A DNA stretch of 36,560 nucleotides, from contig JAICKJ010000003.1 in assembly GCA_025928015.1 (NCBI GenBank), positions 1 to 36,560 on the forward strand. The letters are read 5' to 3'. The notes below the pieces were generated by a model. That model saw nothing but the letters and a program-made list of their open reading frames with translations. It did not search any database and had not been told where the DNA came from. The position numbers and the translations under genes were made by a program. Position 1 is the stretch's first letter. Each line of letters starts with the position of its first letter. This document shows positions 14,774 through 23,311 of this stretch, one piece after another. This stretch comes from Thermomicrobiales bacterium (GTDB lineage Bacteria > Chloroflexota > Chloroflexia > Thermomicrobiales > UBA6265).

Positions 14774-15549
14774 CAATCGACCGTCAATCCAGGCAGCGCG
14801 ATCTTGATCGCGCCCGTGAACGCCGTCATCGCTTCGCGCTCGTAGGTCGCCAACCCATGTTCCTCCCCGAGGTGGGCCAGCACGAGCGTGCGGACGTTCG
14901 CGCTGGCGGCCAGCGCGCCGGCCTCTTCCGCGGACGTGTGCCCCCGACGGTCGAACGGCTCCTTGTCAGGGCCGAACCGGCCGGCATCGACGATCAGCAC
15001 GTCGACGTTCCGCGCGAACTCGTCGAGTTTCGCCGCCGGTCCGGTGTCGCCGGTGTAGACGAGCGCCGTGTCGCGGGTCTCCTCATCGACGCGGATCGCC
15101 CAGCACGGCACGTAATGGACGGTCGGCGTGAATGTGACGGTCGCGGTGCCGAAGCGCAGGGTCTGCGCCGGGTCGTACTCCCGCGCGTCGAAGACGCGGC
15201 TGAACCACTGTTCGGCTGGGCCGTCATCGGCGAAGACGCACGCCGCCTTCAGGAGGAACTCCTCGCCCCCCGGCGGCAGCCAGAGCGGTACCCTGCGGTC
15301 CGGTTTCTGGGGGTTGTAGGCGAGCGTGAAGCGGAGCGCGAAGAGGTCGAGGATGTGATCGAGGTGGAGGTGGCTGATGATGATCGCATCGATCGTCCGG
15401 AAGTCGGTGTGCTTGCGTAGCTCCTGCAAGGTATCCGGACCGAGATCGAGGACCAGCATCGTTCCGTTGCAGTCGAGCAGGTAGGACGAGCAGCCGACGC
15501 CCGTGCCGACGCCGGCGGCGCTGCCGCCGAGAACCGTGAGGCGATTCAC
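14770..15549 (-). CDS. Metallo-beta-lactamase-fold hydrolase (RNase Z-like)
   Basis: The 259-residue protein carries the zinc motif SHLHLDH (His60, His62, Asp64, His65). It also has LVYTGDTGPAA around the bridging Asp and a final LVLAHLGEEH, as in the RNase Z/phosphodiesterase branch of the fold. The N-terminus (MNRLTVLGGSAAGVGTGVGCSSYLL) is typical of this branch. It may be a phosphodiesterase or an RNase Z paralog; the exosite arm of true tRNase Z is not evident. The GTG start overlaps the phosphatase stop by four bases and the stop overlaps the peptidase start likewise. The tight coupling suggests related roles, but no shared pathway is obvious. Confidence 0.85.
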   Translation of the reverse strand: MNRLTVLGGSAAGVGTGVGCSSYLLDCNGTMLVLDLGPDTLQELRKHTDFRTIDAIIISHLHLDHILDLFALRFTLAYNPQKPDRRVPLWLPPGGEEFLLKAACVFADDGPAEQWFSRVFDAREYDPAQTLRFGTATVTFTPTVHYVPCWAIRVDEETRDTALVYTGDTGPAAKLDEFARNVDVLIVDAGRFGPDKEPFDRRGHTSAEEAGALAASANVRTLVLAHLGEEHGLATYEREAMTAFTGAIKIALPGLTVDW

Positions 15550-16280
15550 TCATCCCCCTCCTGGCGAGCGCCTTTCCGCGCCATCTCGCGCGTGGTCAGG
15601 TAGGGATCCTCGTGGATCCCTTCGGATTCGAGATGCAGAACGTCGTTCCAGCGCACGATCTGCGTCGCGGATGCGGTAACGTGAATCTCGGAGATGCTGC
15701 AATTGCTGGGCGAGAAGCGAAAGAAGTCCTCCCGGCTCGTCTTGCCGGTCAGATGCAGCATGAACGTGCTGATCACGCCGCCGTGGGTCACGATCGCCAC
15801 GCGGTTGTGGTAGTATTTCGACAGCAGCCGGTCCAGCCCACGATCCACCCGTCGCTTGAAGTCGACATTCGACTCGCCCCCCGGCCAGGCGACGATCTCC
15901 GCCTTCGGGTTCTGGAGCTGCCGGGCCAGCTCCGGGTACTCGGTCACCAGGCTCTGGAACTCCTTGCCCTCGAGGTCGCCGAAGTCCCACTCCGCGAAGT
16001 CCCGATCGACCTCCAGCGACACGCCGGGGTGATACCGGAGGATCGCCTCGGCGGTGTCCTTCGCGCGGGAGAGCTGGCTGCTGATCGCCGCGTCGAAGGC
16101 GACGTCGCGGAGGCATTCGGCCAGTACCTCCGCCTGTCGCCGGCCGATGTCGTTCAGCGCGACATCCCAACTTCCCGCGTATTGCGACAGCGAGTTCGCT
16201 ATCGTCTGGCCGTGGCGGATGAGGTAGAGCGTCGTGTCGCCGCCGGCGGGGTGGACGAATGCGTCCGTTTCATGATCCAT
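15546..16280 (-). CDS. Histidine phosphatase family protein (phosphoglycerate mutase-like)
   Basis: This 244-residue protein of the branch-1 histidine phosphatase superfamily has the phosphoacceptor motif LIRHGQT (Arg22, His23) and a second arginine in SQLSRAKDTA. The acid is in FAEWDFGDLEG and the second histidine in IVTHGGVIS. Members remove phosphate from sugar phosphates, nucleotides or cobalamin and thiamine intermediates; the substrate here is unknown. The C-terminal stretch (SISEIHVTASATQIVRWND) is the usual last strand. The start overlaps the nth stop by 11 bases. Confidence 0.9.
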   Translation of the reverse strand: MDHETDAFVHPAGGDTTLYLIRHGQTIANSLSQYAGSWDVALNDIGRRQAEVLAECLRDVAFDAAISSQLSRAKDTAEAILRYHPGVSLEVDRDFAEWDFGDLEGKEFQSLVTEYPELARQLQNPKAEIVAWPGGESNVDFKRRVDRGLDRLLSKYYHNRVAIVTHGGVISTFMLHLTGKTSREDFFRFSPSNCSISEIHVTASATQIVRWNDVLHLESEGIHEDPYLTTREMARKGARQEGDE

Positions 16281-16968
16281 CGTTAGTTGCTTTCACTCGC
16301 TGCTGGCCGAATGGGCAGACCCGCAGCAGCGGGCAGACCGGGCATTCGGGATTTCGCGCGTGGCACAGCGCGCGGCCGTGGGCAATCATTTCCACGTGGA
16401 CAGCGTAGAGTCTGTCCGGATCGTTGCCAAGCATGGCCAGCAGCGCATCGTGCGCCTTTTCCGGTGTCACGGACTTCGGGATCGCCCCCAATCGCCAGGC
16501 GACGCGGTAGACGTGCGTATCAACCGGCATGGCCGGCATGTGGAGGCTGAAGAGGAGCACGATCGCCGCCGTCTTCGGCCCGACGCCATCGAGCTTCGTC
16601 AGCGCGGCGGTCGCGTCCGCGACCCTTAGATCGGCGAGCGGCGTCAGGTCGTAGTCGTCGCCCCATTCTTCGCGAATCGACTCCAGCGCTCGCTGGATGC
16701 GCGGTCCCTTCTGGTTCGCCAGACCGCCAGAGCGGATTGCATCGATGACCTCGTCCGGCGGTGCTACCCGGATCGCCTCCCAGGTCGGGAAGCGGGCGCG
16801 GAGCGAGGCGAACGCCCGGTCCGTGTTCACATCCGACGTGTTCTGCGACAGGATCGTGCTGACCAGCACCTCGACCGGCTCCCCATGCCGGTGCCACGGC
16901 CGCGGCCCATACGTCTCGTCCAAAATGCGCAACACCGTCTCCAGATTGCGCGGCTGCTCGACAATCAT
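16270..16968 (-). CDS. nth: Endonuclease III (DNA glycosylase/AP lyase)
   Basis: This is a 232-residue base-excision-repair enzyme that removes oxidised pyrimidines and cleaves the abasic site. The helix-hairpin-helix LDGVGPKTAA carries catalytic Lys132, and the catalytic Asp150 is in VDTHVYR. The iron-sulfur cluster loop is complete: Cys202, 209, 212 and 218 in the C-x6-C-x2-C-x5-C spacing. The length is close to E. coli Nth with a slightly extended tail. ATG 16968 was chosen, with GGGAACGGG just upstream; a TTG ten codons earlier is possible. It is the first gene of a four-gene operon and is divergent from a small unknown gene. Confidence 0.93.
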   Translation of the reverse strand: MIVEQPRNLETVLRILDETYGPRPWHRHGEPVEVLVSTILSQNTSDVNTDRAFASLRARFPTWEAIRVAPPDEVIDAIRSGGLANQKGPRIQRALESIREEWGDDYDLTPLADLRVADATAALTKLDGVGPKTAAIVLLFSLHMPAMPVDTHVYRVAWRLGAIPKSVTPEKAHDALLAMLGNDPDRLYAVHVEMIAHGRALCHARNPECPVCPLLRVCPFGQQRVKATNDGS

Positions 16969-17037
16969 CCCGTTCCCGTGCCTCAAACTCGCTCCCAACG
17001 CCCGGTGCGGGGCACGCCAGGCGCCTCAACGTGCTCC

Positions 17038-17043
17038 TATACT
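17038..17043 (+). promoter_or_regulatory. Possible -10 element for the small gene at 17072
   Basis: TATACT lies 29 bases before the ATG, in a context (CCTATACTA) identical to that before the glycosyltransferase gene. On the minus strand the overlapping TAGTAT could serve nth. No -35 hexamer is clear. Confidence 0.35.
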
Positions 17044-17071
17044 ACTGGTCGCTGCAGGAGGTCGAGCGCAC

Positions 17072-17329
17072 ATGGCAACGAACGAGCACGCTGATCATCC
17101 AACCAGTCTCGCCGTTCACATTGACTCACCGCTGATTGGCATCATCTTTTTTGAGGAAGACGGGGAAGAAGTCACTCGATACTTCGCGGACGAGGCCGAC
17201 GCGCGTGCCGCGGTCGCGGAGCACGGTAGGGTAGATGTGCTGGCGCTGGCGGGGGTGTGGAGCGACCTCGATTGGGACCAGTGCATTGACGATCTCGACC
17301 AGATTCGGCACGGACCTACCGCGACATAA
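17072..17329 (+). CDS. Small acidic protein of unknown function
   Basis: This is an 85-residue hypothetical protein. The ATG at 17072 has a strong AGGAGGT nine bases upstream, which fixes the start although the frame is open further up through nth. The sequence is acidic and compact (IGIIFFEEDGEEVTRYF, then EADARAAVAEHGRVDVL), with a predicted beta-alpha-beta pattern and an Asp-rich end (WSDLDWDQCIDDLDQI). No membrane span, signal peptide or metal motif is seen. It lies between nth (divergent) and the pyrimidine operon. The gap to the pyr promoter is short, but the gene looks separate from the operon. Confidence 0.65.
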   Translation: MATNEHADHPTSLAVHIDSPLIGIIFFEEDGEEVTRYFADEADARAAVAEHGRVDVLALAGVWSDLDWDQCIDDLDQIRHGPTAT

Positions 17330-17370
17330 TCGCGCCAAACGCCTTCCTCGGCGCGGGCCTGTCTCTCGGG

Positions 17371-17400
17371 TTGCGCGGGAAGATAGCGGCTGGCTATACT
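17371..17400 (+). promoter_or_regulatory. Sigma70-type promoter of the pyrimidine operon
   Basis: TTGCGC (17371-17376) and TATACT (17395-17400) are separated by 18 bases. Transcription would start near 17407, giving a leader of about 135 bases before the pyrC ATG. There is no other plausible promoter between here and pyrC. This is the only -10 box in the window for which I also see a reasonable -35. Confidence 0.55.
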
Positions 17401-17440
17401 TCGACGGTTACTACGAACCGCTGTAGGGTTCTGCATTCTC

Positions 17441-17545
17441 GTGCATCACATCTCACCGTTTGGTCTGCAATTGGGACGCCCCGCCCTCGGGTCATTCATT
17501 GACTCAGGGGCGGTTTTTTGTATGGGGGCGGGGGAGGCACGATGA
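17441..17545 (+). other. Possible 34-codon leader ORF running through the attenuator into pyrC
   Basis: From GTG 17441 a frame runs 34 codons without a stop, through the terminator hairpin and U-tract. It ends at a TGA that overlaps the pyrC ATG (ATGA at 17542-17545). The layout is like the pyrBI leader peptide of enterobacteria, where translating ribosomes block the terminator. The ribosome binding site (AGGG, 12 bases away) is poor, and a short open frame in GC-rich DNA is not improbable, so the call is speculative. Confidence 0.25.
17481..17519 (+). terminator. Intrinsic terminator in the pyr leader, probable attenuator
   Basis: The stem runs from CCGCCC at 17481 to GGGCGG ending at 17513. 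It continues above one C-A mismatch and a G-T pair with GGGTCA/TGACTC, around a five-base loop. Six T residues follow at 17514-17519. This is a textbook Rho-independent terminator. It lies after the operon promoter and 22 bases before the pyrC ATG, so the operon can be expressed only by read-through, which implies attenuation. I see no clear PyrR-binding consensus; a GAACC/GGTTC hairpin at 17415-17431 is the only other structure in the leader. Confidence 0.82.
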
Positions 17546-18867
17546 GCGATCTCGTCCTGCGACACGGGTGGGTCATCGACCCGGCGAACGGCATCGACGG
17601 CGTCACGGACGTCCTGATCCGCGACGGGACGATTGTGGCGGTTGGCGAGGTCGGCGAGACGCCCGGCGTGCCCGACTATGACGCGACCGGGCTGGTCGTC
17701 TGCCCGGGGCTGATCGACGTCCACGTCCATCTCCGCGTGCCGGGGTTCGAGCAGAAGGAGACGCTCGCGACCGGGACCGCCGCCGCGGCCGCCGGCGGCT
17801 TCACGACCGTCTGCTGCATGCCGAACACGAAGCCGGCGCTCGACTCGCCCGAAGTGGTCGAGGATCTGCAGCACCGCATCCGGCGCGAGGCAGCGATCCG
17901 CGTGCTGCCGATCGCGACGATCACCCGCGGCCGCTCAGGCGGCGAGGCGGTCGATTTCGCGGCGCTCGCCGATGCCGGCGTGATCGGCTTTTCGGACGAT
18001 GGCGACACGACCGCGAACAGCGCGATCATGCGGCAGGCGCTGGAAGCCTCGAAGGAACTTGGCCTCCCGGTCATCGTCCACTGCGAGGACAAGGCTCTGG
18101 CGTCCGGCGCGATGAACGAGGGCGACGTCTCCCGCCGCCTCGGCATCACGGGCATCCCCTCGGAGGCGGAAGAGATCATCATCGCCCGCGACCTGATCCT
18201 GGCCGAGCTGACCGGTGGCTGGCTGCACGTCTGCCACGTCAGCAGCGCGCGCGGGGTCGCGTTGATCCGCGAGGCGAAGCGGCGCGGCGTTCACGTCACC
18301 GCCGAGGCGATGCCGCACCACCTGACGATGGACGACGAGTGGGTGGCCGGCTCGCGTCACCTGCTCAACGTGAGTGAGCCGGACGGGCGGTCGGGCGAGC
18401 CGGCCGATCCGAACACCAAGGTCAATCCGCCACTGCGGACGGCGCTGGACACCCGCGCGGTCCTCACCGGGCTGCTCGATGGCACGCTCGACTGCCTCGC
18501 GACCGACCACGCGCCCCATGCGGCGCCGGAGAAGCAGGGCAGCAGCTATGAAAACGCCGCCTTCGGGATGAGCGGCTCGGAATTTGCGCTGCCACTGACG
18601 CTCGCGCTCGTCCGCGCCGGGCATCTCTCGCTTTCCGAGCTGATCTCGAAATGGACGGTCGAGCCGGCGAAGCTCCTGGCGGGTGAGCGTGGCTCGTTGA
18701 CGCCGGGCGTCGCTGCCGACATGACCGTCTTCGACCCGGACGCGGCCTGGACGGTCTGCGCCGAGAACCTGAAGACGAAGAGCCCGAACACACCGCTGCT
18801 CGGCATGACGATGCGCGGGCAGGTGAAACTGACGTTGGTCGATGGAGAGGAGCGCTATCGTGCCTGA
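17542..18867 (+). CDS. pyrC: Dihydroorotase, class I
   Basis: This 441-residue amidohydrolase cyclises carbamoyl-aspartate to dihydroorotate, the third step of UMP synthesis. Metal ligands His61 and His63 are in DVHVHLR, a class I active-site Asp is in GFSDDGDT, and the later ligands are in VIVHCED, HVCHVSSARG and ATDHAPH. The end (MTMRGQVKLTLVDGEERY) is characteristic. The upstream frame opens at 17518, but ATG 17542 has GGAGG five bases away. Its stop overlaps the carA start by eight bases. First gene of the operon, behind the attenuator. Confidence 0.95.
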   Translation: MSDLVLRHGWVIDPANGIDGVTDVLIRDGTIVAVGEVGETPGVPDYDATGLVVCPGLIDVHVHLRVPGFEQKETLATGTAAAAAGGFTTVCCMPNTKPALDSPEVVEDLQHRIRREAAIRVLPIATITRGRSGGEAVDFAALADAGVIGFSDDGDTTANSAIMRQALEASKELGLPVIVHCEDKALASGAMNEGDVSRRLGITGIPSEAEEIIIARDLILAELTGGWLHVCHVSSARGVALIREAKRRGVHVTAEAMPHHLTMDDEWVAGSRHLLNVSEPDGRSGEPADPNTKVNPPLRTALDTRAVLTGLLDGTLDCLATDHAPHAAPEKQGSSYENAAFGMSGSEFALPLTLALVRAGHLSLSELISKWTVEPAKLLAGERGSLTPGVAADMTVFDPDAAWTVCAENLKTKSPNTPLLGMTMRGQVKLTLVDGEERYRA

Positions 18868-20029
18868 GCAAACGACCGTGGACCGGCCCCGGGCCGACAC
18901 CCAGACGAAGCGCTACCGGCCGGCGACCGATGCCGCGATCGCGCTGGCGGACGGCGCCGTCTTTCGCGGCACCGCCTTCGGGGCGTCGGTCGATGGTGCC
19001 GGCGAGGTCGTCTTCACGACGACGATGACCGGCTACCAGGAGGTCTGCACCGATCCCTCCTTCCGTGGCCAGATCGTCTGCATGACCTACCCATTGATCG
19101 GCAACTACGGGCTGACGGACGCGTTCGATGAGTCGCGCCAACCGTGGATCGCCGGTTTGATCGTCCGCGAATATGCCGAGCAGCCGTCCAACTACCAATC
19201 GGATGAGACGATCGATCACTACCTCAAGCGGCATGGCATCCCAGGCATCGCCGCCGTCGATACCCGGGCGCTCACGCGGCACATTCGGTCGGTCGGCGAT
19301 ACCCGCGCCGCGCTCGTCCACAATACGACGGAGCTGAGCGACGACGATCTGATTGCGCGAGCGGAGACGGCGCCGCTGCCCGGCGAGCTGGAAGTCGTCG
19401 AAGAGGTCCGGGCGCCGGAGATTGAGACGTTCGGTCCGGAGGACGGCCCCTCGGTCGTCGTCGTCGATTGCGGCGTCAAGCGGAACATCGTCCGTTCGCT
19501 CGTCGAGCGCGGCGCTCGCGTCACGGTCGTGCCCTATGGCACGCCCTATGAGCAGATCAAGGCGCTCGCGCCCGATGGCGTCATCGTCTCACCCGGGCCA
19601 GGCGATCCGGCCAATCTCGATGACGGGCTGGACGTCGTGCGCGGGCTGCTGGCGGACGAGACACCGTATTTCGGCATCTGCCTCGGCCACCAGTTGCTGG
19701 CGCGGGCGATCGGCGCGGAGACGTCCAAGCTCAAGTTCGGCCATCGCGGCGGCAACCAGCCGGTGCGGGACGAGCGGACCGGCCACGTCACCATCACGGC
19801 GCAAAACCACAGTTACCAGGTCGATGGCGCGACGCTGCCAACGCATGGCGGCTGGCAGATCGCGCTGATCAATCTCAACGACGGCTCGGTCGAGGGTCTG
19901 GCGCACGAGACGCTGCCGGTCCTCTCGGTCCAGTTCCATCCGGAGGCCGCGCCCGGGCCGCGCGACAACGGGAAACTCTTCGATCAATTCTTGAATCTGA
20001 TCTCGAGCCGGTCGACGGCGACGCGGTAA
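18860..20029 (+). CDS. carA: Carbamoyl-phosphate synthase small (glutaminase) chain
   Basis: This 389-residue protein hydrolyses glutamine and feeds ammonia to CarB. The N-terminal half is the CarA-specific domain (ALADGAVFRGTAFG, TTMTGYQEVCTDPSF). The C-terminal half is a class I glutamine amidotransferase with the nucleophile Cys274 in GICLGHQ and the His360/Glu362 pair in FHPEA. The GTG start at 18860 has GAGAGGAG eight bases upstream and overlaps the pyrC stop; an ATG at 18842 in the same frame is less well placed. The N-terminus is about 25 residues longer than in E. coli before the first domain strand. Confidence 0.96.
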   Translation: MPEQTTVDRPRADTQTKRYRPATDAAIALADGAVFRGTAFGASVDGAGEVVFTTTMTGYQEVCTDPSFRGQIVCMTYPLIGNYGLTDAFDESRQPWIAGLIVREYAEQPSNYQSDETIDHYLKRHGIPGIAAVDTRALTRHIRSVGDTRAALVHNTTELSDDDLIARAETAPLPGELEVVEEVRAPEIETFGPEDGPSVVVVDCGVKRNIVRSLVERGARVTVVPYGTPYEQIKALAPDGVIVSPGPGDPANLDDGLDVVRGLLADETPYFGICLGHQLLARAIGAETSKLKFGHRGGNQPVRDERTGHVTITAQNHSYQVDGATLPTHGGWQIALINLNDGSVEGLAHETLPVLSVQFHPEAAPGPRDNGKLFDQFLNLISSRSTATR

Positions 20030-20042
20030 GCCGCATCAGTTC

Positions 20043-23000
20043 ATGCACGGGGGAAACGGGTTGGAAGGACCAGCTTCGGGGGAAACGCGCGCCAGAAGCG
20101 TGCTGGTGATCGGCTCGGGTCCGATCGTCATCGGCCAGGCGGCGGAATTCGACTACGCGGGCACGCAGGCCTGTCGCGCGCTGCGGGAGGAGGGGATCCG
20201 GACGATCCTCGTCAACTCCAACCCGGCGACGATCATGACCGATGAGGACATCGCCGACGCGGTCTACATCGAGCCGCTGACGCCCGACGTCATCCGCCGC
20301 GTCATCCAGCGAGAACGGCCGGACGGTCTGTTGCCGACGCTCGGCGGGCAGACGGGGCTGAATCTCGCGGTCGAAGTCTCGCGGCTCGGCATCCTCGAGC
20401 GCTATGGGGTCCGCCTGCTCGGCACGCCGCTCGAGGCGATCGAGAAGGCCGAGGACCGCGCACTCTTCAAGCAACTGCTGAATGACATCGGCGAGCCTGA
20501 AGTCTCGAGCGCGATCGTCCACAATCTCGACGAGGCCCACGCCTTCGCCGCGACGACGCCGTTGCCACTCGTCATCCGTCCGGCCTACACGCTTGGTGGC
20601 ACCGGCGGCGGCGTCGCGACGACGCCCGAGGAGCTGGACCGGATCGTCACCTCCGGCCTCAATGCCAGTCCGATTCATCAGATCCTGCTCGATCGCTCGC
20701 TTCTCGGCTGGAAGGAGCTCGAGTACGAGGTGATGCGCGACGGCGCCGATACCTGCATCACCATCTGCAACATGGAAAACATCGATCCGATGGGCGTCCA
20801 CACCGGCGACAGCATCGTCGTCGCGCCGTCGCAGACGCTCACCGATCGCGAATACCAGATGCTGCGCACGTCGGCGTTGAAGATCATCCGGGCGCTCGGG
20901 ATCGAGGGCGGCTGCAACGTCCAGTTCGCGCTCGATCCGTACACCGAGGACTACGCCGTCATCGAGGTCAACCCGCGCGTCAGCCGCTCGTCGGCGCTGG
21001 CCTCGAAGGCGACCGGCTACCCGATCGCCCGCATGTCGGCCAAGATCGCGATCGGCAAGCGGCTCGACGAGTTGACGAACGCGGTGACCGGCAAGACGAC
21101 GGCCGCCTTCGAGCCGGCGCTGGATTACGTCGTCGCCAAGATCCCCCGCTGGCCGTTCGACAAGTTCCCGAAGGGGAATCGCGCCATCTCCACCCAGATG
21201 AAGGCGACCGGCGAGGTGATGGCGATCGACCGCTCGTTCGAGGGCGCGATCCAGAAGGCCGCGCGCTCGCTGGAGACCACCGCCAAGGATCTCCTCTGGG
21301 AGCACCCGTCCTGGCAGGACGATGACGAGCTCGTGCTGGCGAAGATCAAGACCCCCAACGACCTCCGCCTCTGGGCAGTGATGGCCGCGCTCCGCCGTGG
21401 CGTCAGTGTCGAGCAAATCCACGAGCTGAGCGCGATCGATCGGTGGTTCCTGTGGAAGCTGGAGGGGCTGGTCGCGCTGGAGCGCAAGCTGGCCAAGGGC
21501 ATCCCGACGCCCGACCTGCTCTGGCGGGCGAAGCGCAGCGGCTTCTCCGACAGGCAAATCGCCCAGCTGGGCGGCGTCGCGGCCAAGGTGATCACGGGTG
21601 AGCGCCGCAAGCTCGGCATGAGCCCGGTCTACAAGATGGTCGATACCTGCGCCGGCGAGTTCGCCGCCGCCACGCCCTACTTCTACTCGACCTATGAGGA
21701 GGAGGACGAGGCCGAGCCGCTGGCGGGCAAGCGGGCGGTCGTCGTCGGCTCGGGGCCGATCCGGATCGGGCAGGGGATCGAGTTCGACTACTGCTCGGTG
21801 CAGGCGTCGCGCTCGCTGCGGGAGGCCGGCGTCGCCTCGATCATGGTCAATTCCAACCCGGAGACCGTCTCGACCGACTTCGACGCCTCCGACCGCCTCT
21901 ACTTCGAGCCGCTCGACAGCGAAAGCGTCGAGGAAATCCTGCGCCACGAGGCGGGACCCGGCTGCGACCTCCCGCCGATGATCGTCCAGTTCGGCGGGCA
22001 GACGGCGATCAATCTGGCCGCGCCACTCAGCGCGGCCGGCGCGCCGATCCTCGGCAGCTCGCTCGACTCGATCGATCTGGCGGAGGACCGCGAGCGCTTC
22101 GAGGCGTTCCTGCGCGAGTTGAACATCCCGGAGCCGGCCGGTGCGGCCGTCACCTCGTTGCGCGACGCTGAGCAGGTCGCTGCGCGGATCGGCTACCCGG
22201 TCCTCGTTCGGCCCTCCTACGTCCTCGGCGGGCGGGCGATGGAGGTCGTCTACGGCGCGGACCAGCTCGCCCGCTACATCCGCAACCAGGCGACGCTCAC
22301 GCCGGAGCACCCGGTGCTGGTCGACAAGTACCTGCTCGGCAAGGAAGTCGAAGTCGACGCGATCTGCGACGGCACGGACGTCCTTATCCCCGGCATCATG
22401 GAGCACATCGAGCGCGCCGGCGTCCACTCCGGCGACTCCTTCGCCGTCTATCCGGGCGTCAACCTCTTCCCGACCGAGGTCGAGACGATCGTCGATTACA
22501 CGACGCGGATCGCGCTCGGACTGAACGCGCGCGGGCTGATCAACATCCAGTACGTCATCCACCGGGGCCGCATCTACGTCCTCGAGGTCAACCCGCGCTC
22601 GTCGCGCACCGTGCCGTTCCTGAGCAAGGCGACCGGCGTGCCGATGGTCAAGCTGGCGACCGGCATCATGCTCGGCCAGTCGCTCAAGGAGCAGGGGTAC
22701 GAAGGCGGCCTCTGGCCACGCCAGCCGCTCTACGCGGTCAAGGCGCCGGTCTTCTCGATGGCCAAGCTGAGCGGGGTGGAGACGCACCTCGGTCCGGAGA
22801 TGAAATCGACGGGCGAGGTGATGGGGACCGACCGCTCGTTCGAAGCAGCCTTCTTCAAGGCGCTGATCGCCGCGCGGCTGGCGTTGCCGCCGCACGGCTC
22901 GATCCTGGTCACGCTCGCCGACGAGGACAAGGCCGACGCGCTGGAGATGATCAACCAGCTCGTCCAGCTCGGCTACAAGCTCTATGCGACCGAGGGCACG

Positions 23001-23306
23001 GCGGCGCTGATCGAGCGGAACAACATGCCGGTCCAGATGGTCACCAAGCGCATCGGGCGCGGCAAGCCGGATATGCTGGACGTCATCCTCGACGGCACGG
23101 TCGATGGCGTTATCAACACGCCGGGGCCAGCCGACAAGGAGATCCTCGACGGCTTCGAGATCCGTCGCGCGGCGGTCGAGCGCGGTATCCCCTGCATCAC
23201 CTCGGTCGATACGGCAACAATGATGGTCAAGGCAATGATGCAGGCGGGCGAGGTCTACACGGTCGAGCCGATCGGCTCCTACCGGCGGAAAGGGTTCGGG
23301 TACTAG
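20043..23306 (+). CDS. carB: Carbamoyl-phosphate synthase large chain
   Basis: This 1087-residue protein makes carbamoyl phosphate from bicarbonate, ATP and ammonia. Two ATP-grasp halves are visible, each opening with the same strand (VIGSGPIVIGQAAEFDYAG and VVGSGPIRIGQGIEFDY), as expected from the internal duplication. The C-terminal MGS-like allosteric domain (YKLYATEGTAALIERNNMP, INTPGP) binds nucleotides or ornithine in relatives. The start has no Shine-Dalgarno sequence and lies 13 bases after the carA stop, so coupling is likely; TTG 20061 is an alternative. Length is normal for the family. Confidence 0.97.
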   Translation: MHGGNGLEGPASGETRARSVLVIGSGPIVIGQAAEFDYAGTQACRALREEGIRTILVNSNPATIMTDEDIADAVYIEPLTPDVIRRVIQRERPDGLLPTLGGQTGLNLAVEVSRLGILERYGVRLLGTPLEAIEKAEDRALFKQLLNDIGEPEVSSAIVHNLDEAHAFAATTPLPLVIRPAYTLGGTGGGVATTPEELDRIVTSGLNASPIHQILLDRSLLGWKELEYEVMRDGADTCITICNMENIDPMGVHTGDSIVVAPSQTLTDREYQMLRTSALKIIRALGIEGGCNVQFALDPYTEDYAVIEVNPRVSRSSALASKATGYPIARMSAKIAIGKRLDELTNAVTGKTTAAFEPALDYVVAKIPRWPFDKFPKGNRAISTQMKATGEVMAIDRSFEGAIQKAARSLETTAKDLLWEHPSWQDDDELVLAKIKTPNDLRLWAVMAALRRGVSVEQIHELSAIDRWFLWKLEGLVALERKLAKGIPTPDLLWRAKRSGFSDRQIAQLGGVAAKVITGERRKLGMSPVYKMVDTCAGEFAAATPYFYSTYEEEDEAEPLAGKRAVVVGSGPIRIGQGIEFDYCSVQASRSLREAGVASIMVNSNPETVSTDFDASDRLYFEPLDSESVEEILRHEAGPGCDLPPMIVQFGGQTAINLAAPLSAAGAPILGSSLDSIDLAEDRERFEAFLRELNIPEPAGAAVTSLRDAEQVAARIGYPVLVRPSYVLGGRAMEVVYGADQLARYIRNQATLTPEHPVLVDKYLLGKEVEVDAICDGTDVLIPGIMEHIERAGVHSGDSFAVYPGVNLFPTEVETIVDYTTRIALGLNARGLINIQYVIHRGRIYVLEVNPRSSRTVPFLSKATGVPMVKLATGIMLGQSLKEQGYEGGLWPRQPLYAVKAPVFSMAKLSGVETHLGPEMKSTGEVMGTDRSFEAAFFKALIAARLALPPHGSILVTLADEDKADALEMINQLVQLGYKLYATEGTAALIERNNMPVQMVTKRIGRGKPDMLDVILDGTVDGVINTPGPADKEILDGFEIRRAAVERGIPCITSVDTATMMVKAMMQAGEVYTVEPIGSYRRKGFGY

Positions 23307-23311
23307 CGGGC

